A stretch of DNA of 64,000 nt, taken from contig CAJQNB010000018.1 in assembly GCA_905479575.1 (NCBI GenBank), forward strand, positions 1 through 64,000, read 5' to 3'. A model generated the notes under the pieces. That model did no database searches, had not been told where the DNA came from, and was given only the letters and a program-made list of their open reading frames with translations. Position numbers and translations under genes: made by a program. Shown here one piece after another: positions 37,190-46,062 of the stretch (position 1 is the stretch's first letter; each line of letters opens with the position of its first letter). Source of the DNA: an uncultured Pseudophaeobacter sp. (GTDB taxonomy: Bacteria; Pseudomonadota; Alphaproteobacteria; Rhodobacterales; Rhodobacteraceae).

Positions 37190-39016
37190 TTATGCTGTGA
37201 ATGTTTCAGATGCAGACCAGTCGGACAGCCCGAGACCTGCACTGCGGTTGCGGATTTCCACCGCGTAGTCTGCCCCGGCAGTCAAACCCGTGAGCGCAAA
37301 GGTGACCGCCCCCTCATCAGCCTGAACATTGGTCCAGGGCGAGGACGCCGCCGTGAGCTGATAGCGCAGCTCCTGGCTATAGGCGCCGCTTTGAGCATCC
37401 CACCCCACTGTCGCGCTGCCCCCACCTGCCCCGGTGACCACCAGACCCGTTGGCACCGGAATGCCGTTGTCACCCTCGACGCTGTCATAGATCGGGCGCC
37501 TTGGTTCCTCTGCTGCAGCGTCAAAGGCAAAATCCTCCGGGCTGACCGAATTGGCGGTGAGCGAGAACACCCCCGAGGCCTCGCGGGTCAGCTCCCCCAC
37601 CTCAAAGACCGCATCGATCTGCAGTTCCGGATGCACAACCCGGAAGAACCGATGCGCCCTGCCGTCACCGCTCTCACCAGTTCGCCCACCAAGGATCTCA
37701 TAGCCCTGAAAGCCGATGGTCGCGGTGAGCTGGTATTCGGCCAGTTTTGTGCGGGCGAGCCGCTTGTTCAGCCGCGAGATCTGATTGTGATTGGTGACCA
37801 TGAAGAGCTGCGGCTCATCCCGGCTAGGCTTGGCCACCTCATTCTCGACCCAGGCTCCGCTGGGGGTTTCGCGCCAGCCGTTTCCCGGCTCAGTATAGAC
37901 GCCGGCCACCTCATCCGGCGCATCGGCGCCAAACTCACCGCTGTTCAGCTCCAGCGACAGAAAGTCATCCGGCCCCAGTGTCAGATCCGGCGCAATCCAG
38001 CGTCCCACGGTAAAGCCCACCTTGCCGTCCGTGCGCTCATATAGAAAGGCATCACAGGCCGCCGCCAGAGAGACCCGCTGGCCCTCAAAATCCTGTTCAT
38101 CCGACAGGGTGCCGTTCAGCTCCCAGCGGTTCTGCAGATAACCCTCTGCGTTCAGGATCTGCGCGTCACAGGCTTCGGCCTCATCAGCCACCTCATCCCA
38201 ATCCACCTCGCGACCCAGGATCTCCACCACCCAATCCGCCAACACCAGGGCAGCATTTGAGGTGAAGCGCCGCCCACCATCGCGCGGGTCAAAGAGATCC
38301 TTCTTGCCATCGATCACTGGCGTATAGGCCCATTGGCGACTTTCCGGGTAGATCTGAGTAAACGAAGACGACGGAGGCCGCGCCGCCCAGAGCACAGCCC
38401 CTGACAGCGTTGCAAAATCGAATTCCTCGGTGATCTCGACAAAGGCATCATTCAGCCCAGGATCAACTTGCTGGCCCGCAGCGCCATCAAAGACATTGAT
38501 CCGGCCATAACCCGCAATCGGGGTCTCTGCGATATTGCTTTTGTCCTGGTCTGCCTCATCTGTCAGCGTCACCAGTCGCTCATCAAGCCAGTGCTGCACC
38601 ACACCCTCAATAGGATGCGCCGCCAGAATGGGCACATAAAACCGTTTGTCCTTTGCAAAGCCGGTGAAGCCCAAAAAGCCGCCCTTGCGGGTGCGCCCAT
38701 AGACCCATTCTGCATAGGTGACCGGCTGGGCAAAATTGGCCATCTGGACGCTGGGCGGTGGCGATGTGGGCTTGGGCGCAAGCTGCGCTGCCAGTGCAGA
38801 CAGACCAATGGCCACAACGGTTTTGACAATGAAGCCACCAACCACCGAGGCCGCAAAAGTCGCGCCTGCAGCATAGGCCGCCGTGGCGGCAAGCGCAGTA
38901 CCGCCCGCCACGGTCAAAGCGCCAGCGACCCAGGCCACCACCGGCGCGGCCTGCGCAGGTTGCGGCGTCAGCATGGTACAGCCCAGCAGGGCGGCAAAGA
39001 GCAGGCTACGCTTCAT
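37190..39016 (-). CDS. Tail tip / host specificity protein (gpJ-like)
   Basis: A 608-aa tail-hub protein. The first 85 residues are hydrophobic, and the very N-terminus (MKRSLLFAALLGCTMLTPQPAQA) reads like a signal peptide, which is odd for a virion protein. The middle (PVTYAEWVYGRTRKGGFLGF...) is typical of gpJ-like tip proteins of alphaproteobacterial siphophages. The C-terminal 90 residues form a fibronectin type III domain (PVPTGLVVTGAGGGSATVGWDAQSGA). The gene is translationally coupled to the upstream DUF6950 gene. Confidence 0.8.
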   Translation of the reverse strand: MKRSLLFAALLGCTMLTPQPAQAAPVVAWVAGALTVAGGTALAATAAYAAGATFAASVVGGFIVKTVVAIGLSALAAQLAPKPTSPPPSVQMANFAQPVTYAEWVYGRTRKGGFLGFTGFAKDKRFYVPILAAHPIEGVVQHWLDERLVTLTDEADQDKSNIAETPIAGYGRINVFDGAAGQQVDPGLNDAFVEITEEFDFATLSGAVLWAARPPSSSFTQIYPESRQWAYTPVIDGKKDLFDPRDGGRRFTSNAALVLADWVVEILGREVDWDEVADEAEACDAQILNAEGYLQNRWELNGTLSDEQDFEGQRVSLAAACDAFLYERTDGKVGFTVGRWIAPDLTLGPDDFLSLELNSGEFGADAPDEVAGVYTEPGNGWRETPSGAWVENEVAKPSRDEPQLFMVTNHNQISRLNKRLARTKLAEYQLTATIGFQGYEILGGRTGESGDGRAHRFFRVVHPELQIDAVFEVGELTREASGVFSLTANSVSPEDFAFDAAAEEPRRPIYDSVEGDNGIPVPTGLVVTGAGGGSATVGWDAQSGAYSQELRYQLTAASSPWTNVQADEGAVTFALTGLTAGADYAVEIRNRSAGLGLSDWSASETFTA

Positions 39017-39452
39017 AGCCCACTCCCCAGATTGCCAAAACCTGCGGGATCAGAATGGGCTTGATGGTGATTGCCCCCCTGCCCCCGTGATCCTCATTGC
39101 GGGTTTTGAAGCCCCAGGCCTCCCCCAGCCACAGCCCCCCACAGGGCGACAACCGCCCCTTGGCATCATAGGCCATGACAATACCGATATCACCCGGCGC
39201 AGGTGTAGCAACGCGGGGCAGCCCGCCGATCGTGGCCAGGCAGGCCTCGACCGTTGCCACCGGATTGCGCAGAAAGCCGGTCTCACGTTGGCAGGATCCG
39301 CGACTGTCATAAACACCGCGCAGCGCCGCTGCCGGGTCTTTGCCCTTAACTTTCCCGACCCAATCCGCAATCGACAGAACGCAATCCATTTCGCCCCAGA
39401 TAAAGGGCGCGGCGTTCCAGCGGTGCAATTCCTGATACAGCGGTGACATCAT
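39006..39452 (-). CDS. DUF6950-like tail assembly protein
   Basis: A 148-aa protein with FIWGEMDCVLSIADWVGKVKGKDPAAALRGVY, the hallmark of the DUF6950 family found between tail genes of Rhodobacteraceae phages. The Cys in GEMDC and downstream residues suggest a remote NlpC/P60-like fold, so it may occupy the role of gpK. It overlaps both neighbours. Confidence 0.75.
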   Translation of the reverse strand: MMSPLYQELHRWNAAPFIWGEMDCVLSIADWVGKVKGKDPAAALRGVYDSRGSCQRETGFLRNPVATVEACLATIGGLPRVATPAPGDIGIVMAYDAKGRLSPCGGLWLGEAWGFKTRNEDHGGRGAITIKPILIPQVLAIWGVGYEA

Positions 39453-40036
39453 CCGAATAGCTTCTCTTCTTCAAAAGCGGTTGTAGGGGCAAACTTCAGT
39501 GAGGGATTGGGCGCGCCGGTTAGCCTGGCGTGGCCCTCAGTATTCATCACCAACCGCCCGGCGGCCCGGCGTTTCTCGGTCCAGGCCTCAAAGCCCAGAG
39601 AGATCAAGCGATCCTGCGCCCCACTGGCCGAGAACCGCAGGCTGCGCATGGTGCGCTGCATCCATTGTTTGGGCGGATGCTTGGGCTTGTAGAAGTCCGC
39701 CATGCTGCCGATGGGCTGGAAGAAGAACCGGATGGCGCGGCCTTTGATATAGTCAACACCGAGAGCTTTCACCTCAGAGATCAGATCATCCGCTTCTGGG
39801 TCCTGAAAGTAGGAGAGCGTGATCGACCCCTCTGGCGCGCGACCCTCAAGAGCGCTCTCAAGCGAGCTGACACTGGCAAGCTGGGTGCCGTACCACTTGT
39901 GACCATTCACATCCGTGAAGACACCATCAGCCCCAATCATGAAGCGCATCGGCCCATCTGGTGTATCCATCTCGCACAGGTCCAGCGCCCCAAGGATCTC
40001 ACCTTGAGGATCATACCCTTCAGGGAAAAAGCTCAT
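39449..40036 (-). CDS. Minor tail protein (DUF2163/gpL-like position)
   Basis: A 195-aa protein, beta-rich, containing SSLESALEGRAPEGSITLSYFQDPEADDL and KHPPKQWMQRTMRSLRFSASG. No exact family is recognised. Position between tape measure and tip genes corresponds to the baseplate-like proteins of siphophages. It overlaps the previous and next genes by 4 nt. Confidence 0.6.
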   Translation of the reverse strand: MSFFPEGYDPQGEILGALDLCEMDTPDGPMRFMIGADGVFTDVNGHKWYGTQLASVSSLESALEGRAPEGSITLSYFQDPEADDLISEVKALGVDYIKGRAIRFFFQPIGSMADFYKPKHPPKQWMQRTMRSLRFSASGAQDRLISLGFEAWTEKRRAAGRLVMNTEGHARLTGAPNPSLKFAPTTAFEEEKLFG

Positions 40037-40692
40037 CTGTTCAGAACCTCACGAAAGTTCAGTTTCACCTGGGCGGCGCGGCTGGTGTCATAACGCACCC
40101 GCCCCATGCCGCCCTCAACCGCTTCAAACAGGCCCATGGCTTCCAGCCGGATCGGATCACCCGCTGCCAGCGCCTCTCGCAGGGGCATCTGCACCCCAAG
40201 GTCATATACACCCGCCGAGACCTCCAGCACCCAGGTCACGGTGAAGGGCCATAGCCCCTGGCTCATGATCTGGCCGATACGCGGCGCGGCATCCAAACCC
40301 GTCACCCGGATCTGTTCTGCGCCACGATCAGCAGCCTGCGCAGCAAAGCACATCGGCTCAGAGGCAAAGCCCTCACCGGATGCAAAGCTGGTACCGTCTG
40401 CAAAGGTTTGTTCCGCACCGGGTGCGCCAGAAAACCCGATCGGATCCACCATGGGCAGGCGGTAAATTCCCAGCCTCCCCTGCGCCATGGCCCGGATCCC
40501 GCGCCACTGCGCCAACTCCGCCCCTTCCAAAAACACCGAAGGCGCGCCGGTCCAGCGTGGGAACCGGTTGAACACCGTCGACGAGCCGCCCCCGGTGTTT
40601 TCTCCAAGACCCTGGCCGCGCCAGTCTATATCCCAATCCACCTGCAGGAACTTCAAAAAGCCATCGGGAAGGGTAACAATAGGTCGCTGCAT
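40033..40692 (-). CDS. Minor tail protein downstream of tape measure
   Basis: A 219-aa protein starting MQRPIVTLPDGFLKFLQVDWDIDW. Aromatic-rich N-terminus and beta-rich middle suggest a distal tail protein. It begins at the stop of the tape measure gene, the usual site of the distal tail protein gene. Family not recognised. Confidence 0.6.
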   Translation of the reverse strand: MQRPIVTLPDGFLKFLQVDWDIDWRGQGLGENTGGGSSTVFNRFPRWTGAPSVFLEGAELAQWRGIRAMAQGRLGIYRLPMVDPIGFSGAPGAEQTFADGTSFASGEGFASEPMCFAAQAADRGAEQIRVTGLDAAPRIGQIMSQGLWPFTVTWVLEVSAGVYDLGVQMPLREALAAGDPIRLEAMGLFEAVEGGMGRVRYDTSRAAQVKLNFREVLNR

Positions 40693-42683
40693 CAGCCCTG
40701 CCTCGCCAGATGGGTTGCAAGATTGCTGGACGTTTTGCGGTCCTGCATCGCCATCCCCGCAGAGACATGCTGGGCCGAGACATTGCCGCTGACGTCTTGG
40801 ATGAGCGGAACCAAATAGCCGCTATCATCGACGCCAACACTCACATGCAGCCGGTTTTGTGCCGCCCCCAGCATCGACCTGGTGGCCTGCGCTGTGTTCA
40901 CCTGCGACCCGCGCGGCAGATTCACCAGCTCCGGCCCCCGCTCCCCAACCAGCGCCAACCCGCCAGGTGCTGACAGGGTGCCATTGGCAAAGCCAAGAAT
41001 CCCAGAAAGCCCCTCAAAGGCATTGCCAAACAGCGAATTGAACGCACTGTTTGCCAGAGCCGTAGCCACGCTGGACAGCATGTCTGCCAAAGCCTCCTTT
41101 GCGCTCTTGGCACCCGTCACCAGCCCCGCAAAGGCAGACTTGGCCGAAGATTTCACCGACTGCAGACCCTCAGACAGCCCGTCAATCTCTTCCTTGATCG
41201 GTTTAACTCCACCAGCCCCAGCGCCGCCGAGGTTGCCCAGAGCATCTCCGAGGCGATTGGCTGCCGTGGTGCCATCCTCTGTTTCCTCTGTGGTGCCTTT
41301 CAACGCAGCCCGCAGCGCTTCAATGCTTTTCAGAGGCGCATTGGCCGCCTGCGCCAGAGCATCAGCACGCGCACGCCCGGAAGCTGCCGCCCCACTGTAT
41401 CGCTCAGCGACCTGTTCAGTGGCAGAAGACCTTGACAGCAATTCAAACGATGAACCGGCCAGCTGGTTCGATAGGTCCCCCATTTTAGGGACGTTTCTGA
41501 TCGCACCCGCCAGTGTCCCAAGGAAAGTTGCCCATCGCTCCTGCAGGGAGGCCAGCATAGAGATGAATCCGCCCTTGATCCCGTCCCAGGTCGCAGACAG
41601 AGAGGCCGCCAGAGAAGACGCCCCCAACATCATCCGGTCCCAAACCTCTGCCGCGACACCTTTCAGCAGCGACAAGGCCTCACCAAAGCCCCCGACCTTG
41701 GTCACCATCCGCGAGATCTGATAGACCAATTCCCCCGCAATAACGACCAACGCACCAATGCCGGTCCTGATCAAGGCACCGCGCAGAAACACCAGTGCCC
41801 CGGACAGCGTGGCCGTTGCCAGCTTCGCCGCCACCAGCGCCGCCACATAGCGCACCCCAAAGCCGGTGACCGCCACCGCCAAATAGGTGGTCAACCGCTG
41901 CACATTGGAGGCCAAACCGTCCAGAACCCCGCGCAGTGCGCCACCTGTGCGCAGGCTATTGGTGATCCCCTGCGCCATCTGCCCCAGGGCAGGCACCAAT
42001 TCCAGCGCCAGACGCTGGCCAAGGTACTGCGTCACCAGGCCCAGCCGCGCGATGCGGTCATTGGCCTGCTCAATCTTGCCCGCATCAACTGAGTTGACCG
42101 CAAGCCCGTAGTCCTCGATATCGCGCCGCGCCGTGCGAATGGCCTCGCCGCCGTTCAGCATCAGCAGAACCATTTCCCGATTGCGCACTCCAAGGTCGCG
42201 TAAGATCGAAGAGGTCTCGCCGGTAGTCAGCCCCAGCGCCTGCACCCGATCGGCAATCAGCGCCAGCTTCTCATCTGCGTCTGACCCAGAGAACTGCTCA
42301 GCCGAGATCCCCAGCGCATCCAGTGCCCGCTGCGCATTGCCAGATTTCCCGATCGAGGCAATCTCGCGGTCAATGGTCTGGATGTCATTGGTCATGCTCG
42401 ACAGGCTCACACCCGCCTCGCCAGCCGCCAGCTCCAGCGCCCGAAAGCCCCCGATCGAGGCGCCGAGGCGACGCGCGGATTTAGCCGCCCGGTCGAGATC
42501 CCGCGCCCCCGCCAGCGCCATGGCCGAGATCGCGCCCCCCGCAGCAGCAGCCACAGCGGCCACCGCAAGGAATTGCTTTCTCATCGCAGCCAGGGGGGAT
42601 TTCACCCGCTTGGCACCACGTTCAAACTTGGCGCTGTTCAGCCCCAGATTGACCCGCAGCGCCCCAATAACAGATTTGCCCAT
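40692..42683 (-). CDS. Tail tape measure protein
   Basis: A 663-aa protein. The start MGKSVIGALRVNLGLNSAKFERGAKRV at 42683 follows AGAGGAGATCTG, so the frame open to 42725 is not used. Long helical stretches, a hydrophobic central part (about 290-345) and an alanine-rich C-terminus are typical of tape measures. The length predicts a tail of roughly 100 nm. It runs along the tail lumen and sets its length. Confidence 0.88.
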   Translation of the reverse strand: MGKSVIGALRVNLGLNSAKFERGAKRVKSPLAAMRKQFLAVAAVAAAAGGAISAMALAGARDLDRAAKSARRLGASIGGFRALELAAGEAGVSLSSMTNDIQTIDREIASIGKSGNAQRALDALGISAEQFSGSDADEKLALIADRVQALGLTTGETSSILRDLGVRNREMVLLMLNGGEAIRTARRDIEDYGLAVNSVDAGKIEQANDRIARLGLVTQYLGQRLALELVPALGQMAQGITNSLRTGGALRGVLDGLASNVQRLTTYLAVAVTGFGVRYVAALVAAKLATATLSGALVFLRGALIRTGIGALVVIAGELVYQISRMVTKVGGFGEALSLLKGVAAEVWDRMMLGASSLAASLSATWDGIKGGFISMLASLQERWATFLGTLAGAIRNVPKMGDLSNQLAGSSFELLSRSSATEQVAERYSGAAASGRARADALAQAANAPLKSIEALRAALKGTTEETEDGTTAANRLGDALGNLGGAGAGGVKPIKEEIDGLSEGLQSVKSSAKSAFAGLVTGAKSAKEALADMLSSVATALANSAFNSLFGNAFEGLSGILGFANGTLSAPGGLALVGERGPELVNLPRGSQVNTAQATRSMLGAAQNRLHVSVGVDDSGYLVPLIQDVSGNVSAQHVSAGMAMQDRKTSSNLATHLARQG

Positions 42684-42967
42684 CAGATCTCCTCTGCTCC
42701 CCAGCTCCGCGCCAGGAGTTCGCACATCGCCTGCAGGGTCTCAGGCGATTGGGGTTCAACAGGGCCAGCGCCCAGGAATTCATCGAAAGAAGGCAGCGCA
42801 TCGACCCGGCTCAGCGCCGCGATATGCCAGACCTGCCAGGCGCGATCCTTATGCTCGCGCTCCAAGCGCTGACCCGCCCCCTTCATCAGGGCCAGGTACA
42901 GGCGCGGCGTCAGAGACCAGAAAGCCGCCGGATCCGGGAACCCAGCGGCCACATAGGCTTCTAACAT
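42683..42967 (-). CDS. Tail assembly chaperone-like protein
   Basis: A 94-aa protein (MLEAYVAAGFPDPAAFWSLTPRLYLALMKGAGQRLEREHKDRAWQ...). Phage_TAC_6-type proteins share this W..LTPRE/L..M.G... pattern. Lies between the GTA-gp10-like gene and the tape measure gene, as expected for a chaperone that coats the tape measure. No frameshift fusion is seen; a 11-bp gap separates it from the upstream gene. Confidence 0.65.
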   Translation of the reverse strand: MLEAYVAAGFPDPAAFWSLTPRLYLALMKGAGQRLEREHKDRAWQVWHIAALSRVDALPSFDEFLGAGPVEPQSPETLQAMCELLARSWGAEEI

Positions 42968-42978
42968 TTTGATGTAGT

Positions 42979-43335
42979 TCAGCCCGGCGCCGTCACCGGG
43001 GCTGTCACCGGCTGGCCGTTTCCCAACTCTGCGGCCTCGCCACTCGTGGGCATTGCCCCCTCAATCAGCCGCTGCACCACGCTCAGATCATGGCTCAGCA
43101 CATCGCCCGCATCGCACAATGTGGCGTCGGGATGGTGGCGCAGCAGACAGGCGCGCACCAGGTGCCGCAGATCAAGTATAGAGACATCGCCCTGCTCCGC
43201 CGCCTCAAAAGCCGTCATGGCATCCTTGCCAGTCGCCTCTTCAAACGCGGCCATCGCGTTAAAATCGCAGCGCAGGGTCCAGCTCTTACCATTCGCCTGG
43301 GCAGTGGTCTCACCAATGAAACGGTTGGCCATCAT
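42979..43335 (-). CDS. GTA-gp10-like tail protein (Phage_TAC_11 type)
   Basis: A 118-aa protein with ANRFIGETTAQANGKSWTLRCDFNAMAAFEEATGKDAM, the pattern of the GTA-gp10 family that lies after the major tail protein gene in Rhodobacteraceae phages and gene transfer agents. Probably a tail assembly chaperone. Overlaps the tail tube gene by 4 nt. Confidence 0.75.
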   Translation of the reverse strand: MMANRFIGETTAQANGKSWTLRCDFNAMAAFEEATGKDAMTAFEAAEQGDVSILDLRHLVRACLLRHHPDATLCDAGDVLSHDLSVVQRLIEGAMPTSGEAAELGNGQPVTAPVTAPG

Positions 43336-43751
43336 GCCACCGCCAGAACTGGCTTGCCGCTGGGTTTCACCGTCAGCGTTGCCGTCATCTTGTCATTGGT
43401 CAATTCGCCAAATTCCAGCCCGGTGATTACCGCGTTGAAAGTGAGCGTGGAGGTTTCATCCGGGAAAGTGATCTGGCACCATTTTGTCCCAGCCTCAAAA
43501 GCCGCATCAAGTGTGGCGGCAACCGAGGGCGCAAAGTTCAGACCGATTTTGGCCTCGCTGCCATCCTTCATCCCGGCAATGAATTCCTTGTAACGATCCG
43601 GGCTTTTGAGGTGGGTCTTCTCAACCGCATCCCGCGATTTGCTGGGCGGGGTAATGCTGACCACCCCAGCGATTACCGGGAATGGCCCCGCTTGATCATC
43701 CGCCATTCCAAAGTCGGAGTTATATCCGATATCTGCATCTACCTCAGGCAT
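43332..43751 (-). CDS. Major tail (tube) protein
   Basis: A 139-aa beta-rich protein (GMADDQAGPFPVIAGVVSITPPSKSRDAVEKTHLKSPDRYKEFIAGMKDGSEAKIGLNF) matching the gpV-like tail tube fold seen in lambda-type phages. It forms the hexameric rings of the tail tube. Place between the DUF3168 and chaperone genes is diagnostic. Confidence 0.8.
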   Translation of the reverse strand: MPEVDADIGYNSDFGMADDQAGPFPVIAGVVSITPPSKSRDAVEKTHLKSPDRYKEFIAGMKDGSEAKIGLNFAPSVAATLDAAFEAGTKWCQITFPDETSTLTFNAVITGLEFGELTNDKMTATLTVKPSGKPVLAVA

Positions 43752-44136
43752 TGCTCTCTCTCCAGTTCACCAAAAAATCCATTGAAACACGGGCGGCCCG
43801 GTCAGGCTCATTTGATCCGCGTTCTGTGTTGTCGCGCGTGGCCTCCAGGAACACGCCCCGAAAGCCACCGCCGCGATATCCATCCAGGGCATCGCGTACC
43901 GCGCGGGCCACTGCTGCAGCATCGCCATAGGTCTCTGCGTAGCAGTCAACCTGCACCCGCCCCTGTGACAGCCCATCAGCCCCCTGCAGAGTGTGGCCTT
44001 CTCGATCGCCAATCAGATGCAAGCAAATGGCCGGGTACGGATCCCCCTGGGGCCGCTTGCCCCAATCCACCCGCACACCGCAGAGCGCGGCCACCGTCGG
44101 CACTCCGCGCAGAAGTGATCGCAGTTCAATTTGCAT
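43744..44136 (-). CDS. Tail terminator, DUF3168 family
   Basis: A 130-aa protein with QIELRSLLRGVPTVAALCG at the N-terminus and GRVQVDCYAETYGDAAAVARAVRDAL in the middle, which define DUF3168. The family corresponds to tail terminator or completion proteins that cap the tail and join it to the head. Overlaps the tail tube gene. Confidence 0.82.
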   Translation of the reverse strand: MQIELRSLLRGVPTVAALCGVRVDWGKRPQGDPYPAICLHLIGDREGHTLQGADGLSQGRVQVDCYAETYGDAAAVARAVRDALDGYRGGGFRGVFLEATRDNTERGSNEPDRAARVSMDFLVNWRESNA

Positions 44137-44139
44137 GGG

Positions 44140-44589
44140 CTATCCTTTCGCGGCCTTGCGCTGCGCGCGAGCCAGTGATTTCTCAAACTCCGCCCAGAGA
44201 TGACCGCCAAGCCGATCCAGCAGCGCCTGCTGATCCTGATCCCAGGCAGGCCGCGCAAAGGGCTGCGGCGCCTGATGCTCATTGCCAAATTCTGACTGGG
44301 TTGCCTGCGGCAATGGCCCCGCCCCCACAAACATCTCCACCGCAGCCCGCTGATCCCGGAACAACGCCCGATGCTCTGCCGCCTGCCGTTTTGACAGCTT
44401 GGTGCTGACCGCAATGCTTTCTTGCAGATCGCCCTCACCGTGCGGCGCACCACTGCGCATCAAATCCGCCATCGGCCCTGCCGCCTTCATCAGGGATCGG
44501 CGTAACACACCCCGCCCCGCTGATTTGCTCAGCTCGTCCAGCGCATCTTCCAATTCGCTGAAACCCTCCAGCTTCATTTCCATGCTCAT
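44140..44589 (-). CDS. HK97 gp10-like connector protein
   Basis: A 149-aa protein with GFSELEDALDELSKSAGRGVLRRSLMKAAGPMADLMRSGAP, the N-terminal pattern of the HK97-gp10_like family. It sits between head-closure and terminator genes and is likely a neck component. Overlaps the upstream gene by 4 nt. Confidence 0.8.
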   Translation of the reverse strand: MSMEMKLEGFSELEDALDELSKSAGRGVLRRSLMKAAGPMADLMRSGAPHGEGDLQESIAVSTKLSKRQAAEHRALFRDQRAAVEMFVGAGPLPQATQSEFGNEHQAPQPFARPAWDQDQQALLDRLGGHLWAEFEKSLARAQRKAAKG

Positions 44590-44915
44590 GGCTGCATCTT
44601 CACAACGGCGGTGATTTCAAGGATCCGGCCACGGCCAGAAACCTCCTTGATGCCCAAGATCTCAAATTCCTGCGCCCCGGACCTCAGGCGATGCGCCGCA
44701 GTGATCGATGAGGTGAAGGCGGTTTTCTTAACCTTGAACCGCGCCACCAGGTGCGCCGCATCCTGCCCCGCCCGAAACACCTCATCAGCGCTTGCATCCT
44801 CCTTAGAGGCCCAGACTTTTTGGCCGTGCGGCTGATACACGTCTTCGCGCCGCCGCCCATCATCCACCTGCGCTTTGCTCAGAAATTGAATGCGTGTGTC
44901 CAAACGTCCGCCCAT
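44586..44915 (-). CDS. Head closure protein (head-tail adaptor)
   Basis: A 109-aa SPP1-gp16-like adaptor: LDTRIQFLSKAQVDDGRRR at the N-terminus and VWASKEDASADEVFRAGQDAAHLVARFKVKKT in the middle. It closes the portal-connector channel after packaging. One base separates it from the connector gene. Confidence 0.8.
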   Translation of the reverse strand: MGGRLDTRIQFLSKAQVDDGRRREDVYQPHGQKVWASKEDASADEVFRAGQDAAHLVARFKVKKTAFTSSITAAHRLRSGAQEFEILGIKEVSGRGRILEITAVVKMQP

Positions 44916-44916
44916 A

Positions 44917-45492
44917 TCAAGCCACCTCGCAGGGGCGACGGTAGCGCGCCTGTTTCATCAGCATGCGCACCCCAAAGGACATGCGCGGCACGTCCTCATT
45001 CTCGATCGAGATCCCGGCTTCCAGCCATTCCTTGGCCAGCAAAAAGATCGCCTGCCGCAAACGCTTCGCAGTGGGCGCATCTGCGCCGCCAACATTAGCC
45101 TGCACCCGCAGCAGTTCGGAATGCACAGCATGCCCCGCCCAGGCGTTGCCCAGAACAAGCTGCGGCTCATCATGCGCCTGCTGCACCCAGACCCCGGCCA
45201 ATGGCTGATCAACCCAGCCACCTGCACCGTCATCCAGCGCCAGCCCAACCAGCTCCTGCACCGGCAGCACAGGAAACCACCACCGCCGCCACGCGCTACG
45301 CGTGACAACAAATTCCACCCGGCGCGGTGTAAGCGGGCGACCGGTTGCGGTTGCCACAGTGGCCTCCGCCGATTCCAGCGCCAACTGCGGTGCCGCATCA
45401 TCCCCGGCATCCTCAGACTGAAAGTGGATCGACCGCTTGAAGTCAGCCAGATCCACACCAGCAGCAATTTCACCCGCTTCAATCACCCGCAT
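44917..45492 (-). CDS. Head-tail connector (gp6-like)
   Basis: A 191-aa protein, with N-terminal IAAGVDLADFKRSIHFQSEDAGDDAAPQLALESAEATV resembling gp6/gp15 adaptor helices. Binds below the portal. Context between capsid and closure genes supports it. The exact family is less clear than for its neighbours. Confidence 0.72.
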   Translation of the reverse strand: MRVIEAGEIAAGVDLADFKRSIHFQSEDAGDDAAPQLALESAEATVATATGRPLTPRRVEFVVTRSAWRRWWFPVLPVQELVGLALDDGAGGWVDQPLAGVWVQQAHDEPQLVLGNAWAGHAVHSELLRVQANVGGADAPTAKRLRQAIFLLAKEWLEAGISIENEDVPRMSFGVRMLMKQARYRRPCEVA

Positions 45493-45504
45493 AACTCGCG
45501 CCCC

Positions 45505-45987
45505 TTAGCTTTTTGCGCCCTGTTTGGGCGGCGCACCAGGCGCTTTCCCTTTGCCCTGCGTTTCAGGTTCAATCTGTTCAGCGGGGGTCTTTGCAGGTTC
45601 TTCTTCAGAAACGGATTCAACCGCAGCATCCAGTGCCGCCTGCAGTTCTTCCTCGCGCCCCAGCAAAGCCGCCTCCCGCGCGGCCAGATCCCGCGCGCGC
45701 GCTTCAAGGCCAGACAGACCAACCAGCAACTCTTCTTCGCGGCGCTCAACACTCGCCAATTGATCCGCCATATTCTCGCCAGCCTGGGCCAGCTCCTGCC
45801 GATCGCTTTCCAGCAGATCGATGCCTTCACTAGTGAGAGCAGTCACCTGTTTCACAGGCCCAACAAGCCGCGCGACAGCGCTTGCCCCAGCGCAGAGCTG
45901 TTTGGCCTTTTTCTCATCAAACGCTGCGGTTTCACCTTTGTTGTAGCGGGAATATCCCGCAAGGAATTGCACCAGAATGCGTGTCAT
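45505..45987 (-). CDS. Coiled-coil protein in the head module
   Basis: A 160-aa protein. The first 35 residues (MTRILVQFLAGYSRYNKGETAAFDEKKAKQL) are a compact module often seen just after capsid genes. A coiled coil (about 60-125, SVERREEELLVGLSGLEARARDLAAREAALL) and a Pro/Lys/Glu-rich tail follow. It could be a capsid decoration or internal head protein; no function is proven. Confidence 0.6.
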   Translation of the reverse strand: MTRILVQFLAGYSRYNKGETAAFDEKKAKQLCAGASAVARLVGPVKQVTALTSEGIDLLESDRQELAQAGENMADQLASVERREEELLVGLSGLEARARDLAAREAALLGREEELQAALDAAVESVSEEEPAKTPAEQIEPETQGKGKAPGAPPKQGAKS

Positions 45988-46062
45988 CTCACGTCTCCAA
46001 ATCTCAGGAATAGAAAAGGGCGACCGCTAGGCCGCCCCGATTGTCGTGCTGTTCAGAGGGGT

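Noticed and set aside
42683..43335. Programmed frameshift joining the two tail-chaperone genes (lambda G/GT style)
   Set aside because: The two frames are separated by a stop and an 11-bp gap and do not overlap, and no slippery heptamer is visible.
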